From Callaeas wilsoni (Eukaryota > Chordata > Aves > Passeriformes > Callaeidae): 64,000 nucleotides of DNA. This document shows, piece by piece, positions 34,661 to 48,500 of the stretch. The stretch is taken from the NCBI GenBank assembly GCA_013398955.1, contig VWPU01013479.1, forward strand, positions 1-64,000, given 5' to 3'. The notes under the pieces were generated by a model. The model was not told the origin of the DNA, ran no database searches, and worked only from the letters and a program-made list of their open reading frames with translations. Position 1 is the first letter of the stretch. Each line of letters opens with the position of its first letter. The translations under genes were made by a program, and so were the position numbers.

Positions 34661-35537
34661 CAGAGAATTACACATTTGTCAGAAAACAACCATTGTGAAC
34701 CTATCTACATATATTGATCCTTCTTCAGCTTAGCAGGATGATATGAGAACATTGTGATCCTTACCAACTCTGCTTCTCCATTTTGATTTGGTCCATTACT
34801 TTAGCTTCTATGTCTATGGTATAATAAACAAAACATGCAATTCTTGCCTTTGCTGAAACATAGTTTAGTCAAGTAACTGGCAGTAATCCACAACCTTTAA
34901 CATTTTTTAAATGAAAACTTATTTCTCCAGTAGTTTCTTAAGAGGAAAAGATGGCGGGGTTTTGGTGGTAATTAATTATATATTTTCCATATATCAACAT
35001 TTAATAACTTCACATTTAATATTACTGATACATTTCATACCTTTCTATATATTTCATATATTCTATATATTTCTGTAATAAAGTTATCTCATATTCATGG
35101 TCTTTTCATCACAGTATGCTAGGACTTATAGACTGCTTATTAAAAACTGAAATGTCTAGAGGTCAGCATCCACACAAACTTCCAAATGAGACCTTTCCTC
35201 CAAAATGGTAGTAGTGGTCATAAGTTTTGGCTCTAGTATGGATTTCATTTTTCAAAATGAAAATGAGCAAATCTAAATGTGCTGCCTGGGATCCATAAAA
35301 TCATACAATATTTTGCCACCAGCTTCAGTGCAAATAAGACATATTTTTAGTAGGCTAAAGGTGGCTTCAAAATCCACTTTTCATTTGCCTGTGCAAAATT
35401 GCATGTTTCCTGATACAGCTCTGGGATGACTGCCATCTCTGAGTGATGCCATCGTTTGGGTTGTGGTGCATAGTGTTACAAGCCTGGCATTTCCCACATT
35501 TTTCATTCATATTTCCTCTTTCATAATATTTCAAGCC

Positions 35538-35573
35538 TTTTTTTTTCTTTTTTTTTTTTTTCTTCCTTCTTTC
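35538..35573. repeat. Polypyrimidine (T-rich) tract
   Basis: Long T runs are interrupted by single C, then CTTCCTTCTTTCC. The matching minus-strand open frame with a lysine run (35367-35576) is an artefact of this tract. Confidence 0.9.
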
Positions 35574-38500
35574 CATATCATACTTTGCTGAGTTGAGTTT
35601 CCTGTACTGAAGATGCCTATTAACATTCCTGGAATCCTTCTAGGGATGCCCCGGGTGCCTACCCTAACTTTGACTGAGTGAGAAATTTAAACAGAATGGC
35701 ATGGTATGCTCAAAGAAAATAGAACCCGAGCTATTGGAATGAGCCATATATACCAGAAAGGAAAACTGTAAATCAAAATGTATGACTCTGTTGTTACTTC
35801 CAATAGGTTTTGACATGGCAATTCTCTTGGTTTTGTGGTTTTTTACCTTGCTTTTGTGCATTAGAGCAAATTTCTTTGTGATTTCAAGCGTGCGCTCACC
35901 TTTAGTTGCTGCTCGCTGCTTCTGGAGTGCCTTTGGTCATCAATATTGAATGAACTTTAGCACTGAACTACCGTAGATGCATTTGTAAAAGTGTGCCAGC
36001 CCACCTTCAATACTGGAAGCGAGGTACAGTGACCTGTGAGCTCTCTGGGCGCATTCAGCAAAGGCAGCAGACACCAGAACCCTGAGGGAAAAGGAAGGAA
36101 GCAGAGGCTGGTGAGGATGGAGCCACAGGGCTTTGAGGGTGAATAAAAATGAAGTGACAAAGGGCAGGGGAGGAAGAGACTGCAGCATATAAAAGAAGAA
36201 ATAGAAATGTTGCACCCTGGCTTCTTCTGAAGTTCATGAATTCCTGTGGATTCTGCAATCCTTCCTAAAATGAGTAACATTATCAGATTTTGGATCCTAG
36301 CAGTATGTATTAGTATTCTGTTAATGAGCAAATCAGCGGCCTCATTTTGCAACATAGTGAATATGCTCTTCTGAAAAGTGTACCATAAATTAAGTGGATT
36401 GATCACATTTTCCATCTGGGAAGTGCAAAGAAAAATAGCTTAATTCTGCGTTACTCATCCCTTTCACCCTTAAATGGGGTTATTGCAATTGCTGTTTAGC
36501 TAGAACTGCAGCCAGAAGACTCTTCTATTGTTTGTGTAGTCTATATATGCAAAAGAAATTTTTTGCCTTGATGTACTAGGTCTTCAAACAAACAAATCAT
36601 GAGCATTGAAATCCAGGAAAATAATTGTTTTCTGCTCTACAAGCTGTAGTGGCATTTTGGTAGTATTTCAAAGGATTTCACTTTTACAAAATAAAAAGTC
36701 AGCAATAGTAATAAATAGTTTTATTGTACAACAATTTGTGAAATTATACTACACATTTGCATCAAACATATGGATGTACAACAAAAAGTTAATTATTTGG
36801 TTCAGTGAAATTGTCTTGAAAGACCATAGAAGTGTGGCTGGTATTTACCAATTGGTTGCATATGACTTTGTTACGCATGCAAATAGTGCCTAAGTGACCT
36901 CCCCTGCCAAGAGCTGAGCTAGCCTAGCCTAGATCTGCCAAGATTTGAAGAGAAATACTACAATACTACAAGAGGCATTACGCCAACCTAACTCATGTAT
37001 ATACAGAATATATTTGTGTGAAAGTGTTACTGCACTCATATGTTAAACTAAAAAATTACAACTTTTTAGGGCAAGATTGGTTTGAATTAGTGATATCCAC
37101 ACTAATGGATGCAGAGGAGTGAATAAACAACTGATGAAGCTGATTTTGAAAAAATGAGCCAAGGTGAGCCACCATTCCTCATTGAGCAGCAGTAGAAAGG
37201 AAGGACAGGAAGGATTTGGGAGCTTTGGGCTGAGGTCAGAACTTGATCTTTTTGATGGTTTGTAGTTAGGGTTTGCTTTTTATTTGAGGTTCAACATGAA
37301 TGTTTTGCTTGGACTGAGCCATCTCTGCTGCCACACCTGAGGTAAGCACAGCAGAACTGGAAACTAGATGGGTTTATCATGTTGGATTGATGTGATTCAT
37401 TATCCTGATAAAGAAAAAGGAAGGCCACAGGCAACTAATAATAGTTACGTGGCTTTAGCTAGTAGAGGTGTAAGGTAAATGCTGCACGTGGTTAAAACAT
37501 TAGTGAGTTAAAAACAGTGCTGGATCTGCACAAAGGGGAAGTATCCCCAGTGTAAGCTCCAAATGCACTTTTTTGATCAATCACATTTTTGGGAAGGTCA
37601 ACCTTACCTCACACACATGACAAACTCACTTGCCTGTTAGCATTTCTTATCAACTATTCCCACAAAGAAAGATGAATATTTGATATGTTGAGTGTATGCA
37701 GTATCTGCTTTCTGGTGAGATTCCAGCTGTAAAATAATATTTCCATGATTAAATATTAGGAACCCAGGGGAAATGAATTTATTAAACTGTTTGAAACAAA
37801 AGCCACTGTTCTGATAACATTATGATGGTCCAGGATGCATCCCTGGAACTGAGAATTGAATGTACCTCTAAAAAGTACTGAAATGTAGGGAAGCTCTGAA
37901 GTAGCCTTGCAATTATGAATGTAGGTGCTACACTGAAGTTACCCATAGGGAGTAAACAGGAGAGTCTGTAATCCAGAGGCTTCTATATTGAGAGTGTTCA
38001 AGCTCTTTAAAGCACCATCATTTTTGGTATCTCAGTCCTCTGCTGTGCTCCAGAAAAACTCAAGGTTTTCCCATCAATAGTTAGAGATTTCTAGATAATG
38101 TCAGAAATGATTGTTGCACCAAAAATGCAGCAGGTTGCAGGCCTTGTACCACCAGGTGGGTTGATACTTTTAAAAACAGCATAAACATCATAATATAGTG
38201 ATATACTGTATACTATACTCTTAGGGATAGGATGAGTGATGATTTCTGTCTTCTTGACTTTTAAGCATAGAGATATGTACGAAAGTCTATCAACATGGTA
38301 TTTAAGATGTTGACGTAATTTTTTGGAAAGGAAAATTACTTGGCAGTAATGCAGAATGCGTAAGGAGATGGTGCAGCAGGCATGTACGGACATTGAACTG
38401 ATCTTCTGGTTGTGCAGGTATTTGAAAGTGGTTTACTGGAAGGCAGCAATGGCCTTAAGGATTCATAGTTGTTTTCATTAAAGCAGGGTTGAATCAAATA

Positions 38501-38976
38501 TGTTTTCAACATTTGTGTGCATAACTGTTCTGTTCTAGAGCTATAAGGTGAAATCTTTCTAAAATGTACTTGTGACTGCAGATGTGCTTTCTGGTCTGCC
38601 ACACCAGCTCCTCTGCTGTCTAAATGACTTGATACAGCTTTGTAAGTGTTCACTTGTCATACCATTTAACAAAAAAATTGTTTATTTAAATAAAAGTGCC
38701 TCATTTGACTTGTAATTGTACTTGTAGGTAACTATGAGGTTACCACCTGCTGAGACAATAAAATCTTTGATGACACAGTGTCTCAGTAGACTGGGGAGGT
38801 GGGGAGAAATGTTTGCTGCGCTTCAGAGACTATGGATTTGTTCACAGCCTGCTGGTTTGGATTAGAGTCAGAGATGGGTTTCCAAGTCAGCGTGTACAGC
38901 ATCCTGCCAGAAAGTTGTTCTTCAAGCTGCTGCTTCTTTGTAAAATGCAGAGGGAACCAAAAAGAAGAGAAAAAGG

Positions 38977-38999
38977 AAAAAAAAAAAAAAAAAAAAAAA
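38977..38999. repeat. Poly(A) run of about 23 bases
   Basis: This uninterrupted A tract is preceded by an A/G-rich stretch (38950-38976). I looked for a retroposed gene ending here on the plus strand. Upstream bases 38780-38950 show no polyadenylation signal in place and no recognised coding sequence, so a processed pseudogene is not supported. Confidence 0.9.
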
Positions 39000-39499
39000 G
39001 GAGGAATGGCTACTGGCAGCTTTTCACTCCTGCATTTAAGGATGTTGTAGAGACAACAACCAACACTGTCTGGATTTTGATGCATTGAATGCAGTGTATT
39101 TTCTCACTTCTGATTGATTTTGTTGTTAGTACAGCAGTGTTAGAAAAGAAAGGAGAGTTTTCACTGAGACTAGCAGTACAAGCAGTGTGTATTTAATATG
39201 CGAATAAAGCAGTAGTTCTGGCTTTTATATAAAACATAGTGGAAAGCTTATTATATGTTTTATGATTTTATAATTACCCTCAAAAGGAAAAAACTGGTTT
39301 GGAAATTATAAAATGTATTTTCCCACAGACAGATGAACATTTTTCCATTTTCTATAAAGAAGGGTGAACGAAATAATTACACTTACAGGGATTTAGTCAG
39401 CCTACACAACAAAAGTATGTGAAGAATTTCAACACAGTGGTTGTTTGCGAGATATTTAGACCTGTTCTACTGACACAAAAACTTGACTAGTAGCAAGAG

Positions 39500-39562
39500 T
39501 AATAATGTTTAGCTAATAATATTACTAATAATATTTAGTAATAATATTTTAATAATGTTTCT
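39500..39562. repeat. AAT-rich imperfect repeat
   Basis: This is a mixture of TAATAATATT and TAGTAATAATATT motifs with partial self-complementarity. It is probably a degenerate (AAT)n microsatellite. Confidence 0.75.
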
Positions 39563-42500
39563 TAAGAAGAAAGCATCAAAAGCTTTGCAAGGAAAATGAT
39601 CCAATAGGTAAACTGAAGGATAGAGAAGTTGTCTTGATTGTCCAAGTCCAAGAGAACCTGCATTACTCCTTTAGACACGGGCATGAGCAGGATACAGCAC
39701 CCCCACTACTTTCCTGAAAGTGTTACATGCCCTGATCAAGGTTTTAACATTTAACCAAGCAAAATTACGTTTCTGCCAGTTTTGCCTGGGATCTGTTTTG
39801 GCAGAAGGCTGACCAAGCAGCTGCGGTGCCTCCTGCAGATGGAGATTCACCTTCCTTCTTCCTAACAAGCTTTGAGCAAGTACCTTGTCTTCTGTCTGTG
39901 ATCTCCCATCAGTGGATCAGCACTGATGCCATGTCACAGATACATTTTGAGAGTAAAGACACTTACAAATTTGACTTGTATTATGGTAACCATAGGCATG
40001 TAAGACAGAACAAGAACATCATTTATTACTGTGTATGCCTGGACTTCGACTTTCAGCAGGGATTCAGTAGTGCAAAGTCTGGGTTGGTGCAGTCCACAGA
40101 GAGTGCACAAGCAAGACTTCATTTCCATTATTTGCTTTCATCTTAAGGCTTATGCAGTTATGCTTTATTTAAAGTCTAAAGGGAATTCCAGTTCTAAATT
40201 TCACTTTGCTGATCACTTATCAAGCGAGTTCTTGTATACTCATGCACAACTTGTTGAGAGCAACGCAGCATGTATTGGAAGAGAGGGAACAGTTTACAGT
40301 TTATATACTTAGTATTTCATATAGTCCTACCATAATTTTTTAAAGAAAGAATTCTAAAAAATTACCAGTTGTAAAGCAGCAATTTTGCTACTGTACTGTA
40401 TTCCTTGTTGTTTAAAAACTCTTCCCTAAGAAATGAAAATGCAGGAAAAGATGATACTATTCATCCAGTTTTTTTACTATTGTGCTCTTTATAAGTTCTG
40501 CATCCTCAGTTTGCAACCTTAAATGGAATTACTGTGTTTTCTAATTGTAAACAAAATACATGATTAAAACAAAGTTCCTTTTCTGCATTTGGCATTACTT
40601 GTTATCTTTTTTATTTTGTAAATTTTGGCAGAGACTACAGGACCGGACATATTTGTGAAACACAGTATACTGTATGCCTATATGTTGAAATGACATTATC
40701 TTTTTTCTAAAAGTACTAGAGGGTGGGGCATTCAGAAGCAATTACGGCCTGACAGGACAGATCTTACTGAAAGTACGTGGTATTGCTAAACCTTTTAGAT
40801 GGAAAATTCCTCTCATACTTTTCGCGTTACAGCAGTGAAATCTGTGTAATTATTCCAATCAGCAGATATGCAATGTGAATCACAAAGAAAACAAGATCAG
40901 AGTAATATAAAGCTATAAACATATGAAAGGGGAACTTTAGCATCTTTTTGTTTATAACAAACATTTTTTTTCTTGGAAGCAGCAGGAAGAAAAGCAGTGG
41001 GGTGTGTTGATGTCAGCAGGCGTGCTCTTTGAAGGCCTTGGAGGTGCAAAGCAATGAAGAAAATTAATTCCAATTCAATAGTAAGAAAGAGAAAGGTGAT
41101 GTTCCAGAAAAAAAAAAAACAGCTTTTCCTTGCTCACCTGGGTGACAAAGCTACCTATAAAAATGTTCTCTCATGCATTTTGGGTGAGATCTGTTCTCTC
41201 ATAGAATTAAGTTTGCTCCATGGGCCAGTGCTGGAGGTGCCCACTGGACAGAGGAGCCCACTGGTTTCCCTGCTTGGAGGTCTGTGATAAGCCTCTGCAT
41301 CACAGAGGAGCCTTGGAGGAGGATAAACTCAGGGCACAGCCATGGTTTGTTTATAAAAACAAGTTGTCCTGGCAGAGAGTGTTAGCAGCCTTAGAACAGG
41401 GGCTGTCAGATCTTTTGGTATTTTATTAGCTTTTATCTTCTCTCTGGGAGTTGCAGTGCCTTCTGCTGTGTCCTGGTGTGCACAACACTTACTTCAGGCA
41501 TTGTCATAGCTAGAGAAAGGGTCTTGCTATTGTAACATTGGATTTCTTGACTTGGTTAACTAACCTGGTAATGAAGCTTTTCATGCCATCTGCATCATGT
41601 CAGCAAAGTAATCTTCAGCTTAGACAGCAGCTGGGCATGGCTTTTCCTGACAGATGGTATCCTGTCATCTCTTTAGCAGCTGTTTGGACATGGCTGTGTG
41701 TCAACGCCACCATGATATAATCACTGTATCCTGTGAAGCAAGCCCAACGTGACCCTTAAGGCACTTGGCATCGTGCTGTTGGTGGCATATTTTGCAAGAA
41801 TATTTTGAAGAAAGGGTACAGAAACAAGAAATCTGAGCACGTGTCACATATGTCCTTCCTTTGCACACTTTTATGGGAAGTGACAAATGTGTTCCAGCAC
41901 TTTAACAGTAAGTCTTTTGCTGGTTGCAAACCTAAATTTTGGATTTAGAAAGCTATATAGAGTTACTATGAAACCGTGCCAGTTTCGCAGTAATGTTACA
42001 TTGTTCTGGCTTTATTCCACTGATATCGAAGACAGTCTTTTTACATTTAGCATTTAATTGAAGTTCTAGATGGTGTCAACCAGCAAATTTTAAAATCAGT
42101 GCTGGAATATTCATGCAACTGGTGGAAAGCTGTTTTAAGAACATACTTAAATCTTTTCTCTCCCTTGATGTATGAGGTCATGGCAATTCTGAGTCAAGGT
42201 GGGGATACAAGAGTTAACAGAATCAATGCTCTGAAGAAAAATAGCAACAGAATAAATTTTCATGTTGGAATTCAAATGCTTAACCTGCGGGCTATAAGGA
42301 GATTCTTTACATTTTTAGACTCCTGTATTGTAAATTGCAAGCTTTAGCCATGTGTTTTACATCTGAAAGCTCAGTTCTCTTCACTGTTTAATGTACTCTC
42401 AATGAGCAAATGTCCTTTTTTTTTTCCTTTCTTGTTTCCATGTGTGCATCTTCCACTTAATCACGTTATGTGCTTTCACTCTGCCTGTGGTGGAAGTCCC

Positions 42501-45269
42501 GGGTGTAGCGCTAACAGCTGTGCCACGGTTCCTCCTATGGCTTGGTGGCTCTCCCTGCAGAAAGCTGGGTTGGCAGCCTCAGTGCGGCGTGCGTGTCTGT
42601 GTTTATATATGCACACATACAGAGAGCTGCGTCCAAGCCACTCTGGCCACTACCTCACAGTTCAAAGAATCTCCAGCATGAGTGTTAATTTTGTCCAGAT
42701 GTAAGTTCTTTTGGTCAAACTGAGTCGTACATAGGACCTCACCACAGGAATATCATTTCTGATGTTTCCTTCTTTGACCTTTTCTGTGCAGTTGATTAGC
42801 AAGTATTGTGACTATCAATGAGGACTGGCAGGTGACAATTAAGTTTTCTAATTCTGCAGGCAAGTTATACTTGATTTTACTGCCAGGCAATACAGCTTTG
42901 CTCAGTTACATGCACGGGACAGAAAAAGATTCATGTGGTCATTAAATCATTCAATGTTCCTCAGTGTTGATGAAGTATTAAAGAAGCTCAACATACAAAA
43001 GTAGCACATTTACAATGTAGTCAAGTGCACAACAATAGACTTCTTAGCTTCTTTGTGCAGTTTTCTCTTTCTTTGTCTTTTTTGCTGACACTGAGAAATA
43101 ACAAAAATATTCCCAAGAATATTGTGGGCTCTCTGTGCTCAGTAGCTGGGAAGGTTTAACTTGCTGTTTTCAGTCTAATTCTTTACAAGGGAGAAGTGAA
43201 TGATAACAAATATGCTACTTCTCTGTCATCATTGTTTCCAATAGATGGTGTAAAAAGCTTTTCAAGGACATGATGTTTTTCAAGACTGATAAGTATGCTT
43301 TGTTTTACTGAACTACAGCTTTAAAAGACAAAAACCCCCTTTTCTAAACATCCAGGTTTCTGACTTTGTGAGGATTCAACTTCTATTTTGAGCACAGCTT
43401 GACACATCACTGCACCTAGGTTTTGCAGCTGCTCTGATGTGCCCAAGGATCCTGCCAGCTGTGGAGGCTGTGAAGTTAATGGGAGCTGGGTGGGTACCCA
43501 GGCACACCCAGCTGCAGTTTGGCTGGTGGTTCAGTGACTGGCCATCAGTACAGCCAGATTATAGGTGGATTCTTTGTGCTGTTGGAGGGACTGACCCTTA
43601 GGTGAAACGTTACACAGAAATCAAGTTACTAAAGTTAGAAGACTCAGATGTAAAATGTGAGCCCATATATAGCTGTGTAAAGTCTAAGCCTCTGACTTTT
43701 GTGTTTGACCTGCCATCTTTGTTTGATTTCAGTATCACTTTTATTCTTATCCTCAATCTTGAGTGTTGTTTGCTATGTGGTGTGAAACAGCTGTTCCCTT
43801 TAACCTGGAGCTGGTTGTTGAGAGATGTGTTCTCTATACTGTGTTCACTCTTCTCTGGGCTGTCTTTTAAGGGTTAGTTAAAGTGGTTTGAGATCCTTGG
43901 GGCAGTGTTACTGCATGCTTAGTGTTTTAATACCTGCTGTTAGGTACTATTTTTTAAATTGCTTTGTATGCCTGACCTAAATTTGTAAATCTAATACTCA
44001 AAAGTATCTAAAAAGACAGCCACGGAAGTGAATGAGTATGTGGGCCTTTGGCCAGCGTCCAACCCACAAAAGGTGTGTTAGAAGGTTGAGAGCACAAACG
44101 TTTTTATTTGGAGACATGGTTTATTATGGTCCAATTTCTGACTTTCCACCAGATTTCCTGATGGAACTATACTGAAAATAAATTAATAGTATCCAAATAA
44201 ATAGTTCACATCCTATTGTCCTCCTAAGTGAAATTCAAAAGAAAGGATACAAAGTTTCATGCCAAAGCAGCTGATCTAGTCACAGAAAGGTCCTTCTCTC
44301 TGGTCAAGCAGGCCACTCCTACTCAAGATGGAAACCTCCAAAAAGTAAGCAATTCCATTGCTTTTTCCCTGGATGTATGTAGCAAGCAGGAGCAGAGTTC
44401 TTCCTGGACAAGAGATGTGAGGCTGTGTGCTTCCCTTGAGGGAGAAAAACATAATTTTGTGAGAAAAATGTTTGTTTACCAAATGCAATAATACATGTAT
44501 TTGTTATTTTTATATACTATATTCTATCACTTCTTTTCACTATGAACACTTGCTTTATTATTCTAAACATATTAACTAATTGCTATGTGTACATTTTGCA
44601 ATTTGAATGCTTGCATTGTCTCATAGCTAGATTTGCTGTTAGGCAATTATTGGTATCCAGTCAGACTGGATGAATAGAATCGTTGTACTTAGAAAGCTGG
44701 ATACTTTATATGACTTTAAGAAATTAATTAAAACTGCTACTATTTAGCCTGCAGGTATATCTTATACAACTTAATCCAAGTTGTAACAGATACAAATATA
44801 TTATGAGTCCATAAACACGGGTGTATTTCTAACTAGGATTTATTATTTCCCTGTGCATTGTTAGGCAACAAATGAAGCTTTTGTGAAACATTTGTGCTGG
44901 GAAACTTCATCACATTATCATGTGGCTTGTTTTTACAGTTCGGTCAGTTAGCGTGATGAGAAGAGCCTCAGTAAAGTCCAGATTTAGTTTGCTGATGATA
45001 AACACAAGAAGTTTGAAGGCCAACTCTCATGCTAACTGTACTCAGTCCTTTCTGAATTATTTCTTCTGCCTGGACCTAGTTTAACTAAGTGTGCATCAGT
45101 TCACTGTCTCCATGACCTATTGAAAACAAAGTCTTCTATTGAATTTCATTTTTTTTCTGTGAAGTTTTTCTATTGCCACTAATACTATACCTGATAAGGC
45201 AGATGCTTTATACAGATAATTCATTCATATGGTCATCCTCACATCAGTTCCTTCATCGCCACAGTTTCC

Positions 45270-45510
45270 TGGAGCAGTGTGTGCCAGGACGCGCTGACTG
45301 ACCTGCTGCACTGGGAAAATGGGCTTTCGGGGCAGAGAGATCAGGGTATTTCAGGCTAGGAGAGCTCAGGAGTACATTCTGGAAAGCACACTCCCTTGCA
45401 GAAGTCCTTGGCTGCAGCCCCAGCTGGCGTGTCCTGCCCGCCCTCTGCGAGTGCCCTGACGTGGGGGATGCACCCGTTCACATGACCCCGCATGTGGAGC
45501 CTGGAGTGTC
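45270..45510. other. GC/CpG-rich intronic islet
   Basis: This is about 240 bp of locally high GC with roughly eight to nine CpGs (for example in GGACGCGCTG, CTGCCCGCCC and GACGTGGGG), surrounded by AT-rich intron. No ORF of note and no transposon signature were found. Possible explanations are an intronic regulatory element or an old GC-rich insertion. Sequence alone does not decide. Confidence 0.4.
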
Positions 45511-48500
45511 CAGGAACAGAAACTTGGGAGGTCTCTAATGAGCTTGGACCAAGCCCTGTCTAAGACTCATTGTTGATAATTGACTGTCTCTGTGTCTGAC
45601 ATCATGCTTCAGTTCATGTCAAAGAGAGGATCTGAAAAAGTAACTCAGAAAATTACAGGACTTCAGGAAGAATCAAACCATTTCCAAACAAACTGGAGGT
45701 GCTGCCGCATTTCCCATGAGACTTCAGCTCTTCTTCTAGCAGAATAGTGGGAATTAACATTCAGTAAGATTTCAAGGAAGTTTCTTGGAATCTTAGTAAC
45801 TGGCCTTATTTTAGAGGAATAGAGAAAGTTTTATTGTTTTATTTCATATAGAGTCATCTTTTGTTCTCACTGTAAGACAGAAATAGTTTGCTAATTTTCA
45901 TGATTGCTTTATGATCTTTGTGGTGCCAGTCACTTTGTTTTCTTAAATCTTCAGCTCCTGAGCTCCTTTAGCAGAAATTGTCTTGAATCAGGTTTAGTCA
46001 CACTCCTGCTGTGTAGGCCAATGTTTGGCAAAAATGATTGTATTTGTCTCACTGTTCAGATTGCTCCAAGCACTTTTCTGCCAACTGTATTTGTTTGTTT
46101 GTTAAAAAAATTACGTCTCTGAACTTTTGACTTGTGTAATACTCCTTAAGGCAGTGATATTTATAAGAGTAATGAAAATTTGCACCTTCCTTTGATGACA
46201 TGAAAGAGGATGGCAGGGTTAAGTGGAGACCAGCAGATCCTGCTGCTTCTTTCTGAACACACAGCAGCAAACATGCATTCCTTTTCATGCTCTGAATTTG
46301 CTTTGAAGCTCATCTCTGCTGTTGGATGTGTCAGTGCCTCTTTCAAAAATCCTTCTCTTTGGGCCAAAGCCCGTACATTCGGGACATGGGCTCGACAAGA
46401 TACTTATACATGGCCAAAACATATATTTTTTTAAGGCACTTTAGGACTCTTTTCTCTCTGGTTGTGTATCTGAGTTTTCTTCGTCTTCCTATTCTCCCTG
46501 TTGTTTTTGTTTTCAGGGTGGTGGATGAGTTTATTCATTGTAATAGCATTCTAATGCAGTGACATAAATCCCTTGCTAGTAGGAAATAGAAATAACAAAT
46601 AGTTTCTATACATTCAGTGCAAAGCACATGAAGTACAGAGTAACAAATGTTAAATAAGACAAGTTGGAAGAGTTGTCAGTGCACTTGGATGTCAGTGAAA
46701 AGGTGTGGAAGTAACAAGCCTTTGCTGTTTCATATGCCCTTCTAGGAGGCTGATGTGTGCTGAAAATTCCATTGCTAGATTGCATGCTTATTTCTTTCTA
46801 GAATATCTCTTTTTGGGCATTTTCTTTTCCTTTAAGTTTACAAGAGAAAAGATACTTCTTTTTGCCTACATCAAACTTTCTATTGTTCCTCAAAAATTAT
46901 CATTAGTAGCAGTTAACTAAGTGGAATATATACCATTAAAACCCAAGGGAAGCGTGCTTAGGAGGTAGGAGAGGCAGATGGGCTGAATGATCTAACTCAA
47001 TTTTCTGTAATGTGGGAGGCTAGGAGTGAAGTTTATTAGCGTGGGCTTTATAATAAAAACTTCCTTCTGACAAGTTTTCCAGGGATGCACGACCAACCCA
47101 GCCTCCCAGGCCAGTAAAAAGTGAATCTCATGGAACACAATCTCATTAAATGTCTTGGTCACTGTGCAGCATAATTTGAACCCATAAAGGAAGACAAATT
47201 GAGATCGTGTTTGCAGCCATTGTTATATTTAGTTAAGCCACAAACCATTAATGGCTGTTTAAAATAGAGGGGTTTGCATTTTTCTCCTCAAGCATGTGCT
47301 GCTTAGTTCCTACCCATGCAAATACACAGCCAGCACACAGCCAGCACCAAGGCCATTGGAAAGGCTTCAGAGAAGCCAAGTTGCTCTGGAGCTCCACGAA
47401 AGGATCCCATCTCTGCCTCATACAACCTCCTTAGAGATGACTGTTCCCAAATGATTTGTTCCTCTGCATAATGAAAGGCCAGGATGCTACCTTTGATGTG
47501 AAAGTGGGCCGTGGCAGTAAGTGCCCTTCCCAGTTACGGTCTTGGGTGAGCGTTGGCAAGTCACTCAAACTCTGTGTGTTTCTGATTTCTCTTTGAGTTG
47601 TTTACAAAGGTGCAGCTGTTTCTGACAGATGTTTGTGTTCAGCCCTGTGTTTCTGCTGTGCAGAGGTGTATTTTTACTTTGAATCTGACGTAAATTGATG
47701 CTGACAAATAAATTATCAAATAGCTACATTAATGTCTTTGGTTTATAAGAAGTATCTTCCCACAATCCCTCTTTGTATCCCTAACCTAGAGGGATTCTTG
47801 AGTTTGGCTGCTATTAAACATGTCCAAGCAAGATTGTATTGAGGTAGGAGGAAGAAAACTGTGTGCAAACCAATTTTCAGCTATATTGATTGTATTCAAT
47901 CTTATTTCTAGAATGGTATTTTCTTCTCTTCTTGCTCTCTTTCTGGTTTGGTGTTTCTTTGGGTTTTTTTCCCAAAACTCTCTTATTTCTTATTGATTAT
48001 CTCCTCTGCTGGGACAGCAGTACATTATTGTGGCAGCCCACTGTTTCTGTACAACCACATAAAATTCAGTTTCTTATCTTCCAGTAAGACACTGCTGTGT
48101 ATTTTAAAACATTGAAATAACTATTGTCATTTGTAATAAATAACCCGATACTTTAATTTCCCTGCTTTCTTTTTTCCCTCAAAACTGATTGTCTTTCTTC
48201 ACTTTCTTTTTTACCTGAAATTAAAAATTGGTCCAATAGAGCATTTAAAGATGCTTAGTTTGCATTCCTGAGAAGTCCTAGTGGAAATTCTTGTATATTT
48301 TCAGTTAAGCTCTAAGTGCCTAATATGTTCCTAGAGGAGACCATATTAAAACTGTATCAGATTAAAAGCTGCCCCTGTTTTTTTCTTGTACACTTTTTGA
48401 ATGTTTTAGAGGTTCCTGGGTGATGTCAATCTTTTAGCCTTGTCCTACTGAAAATACGGCCACCAGTCTTTCAGTGGAATCCTGTGAATTCCATTGATTG

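Noticed and set aside
35957..36415. Minus-strand open frame of 152 codons
   Set aside because: Low-complexity composition, no recognised domain, no splice or promoter context. Probably a chance frame.
38800..38999. Processed pseudogene ending in the poly(A) run
   Set aside because: No recognisable coding sequence or polyadenylation signal precedes the A tract.
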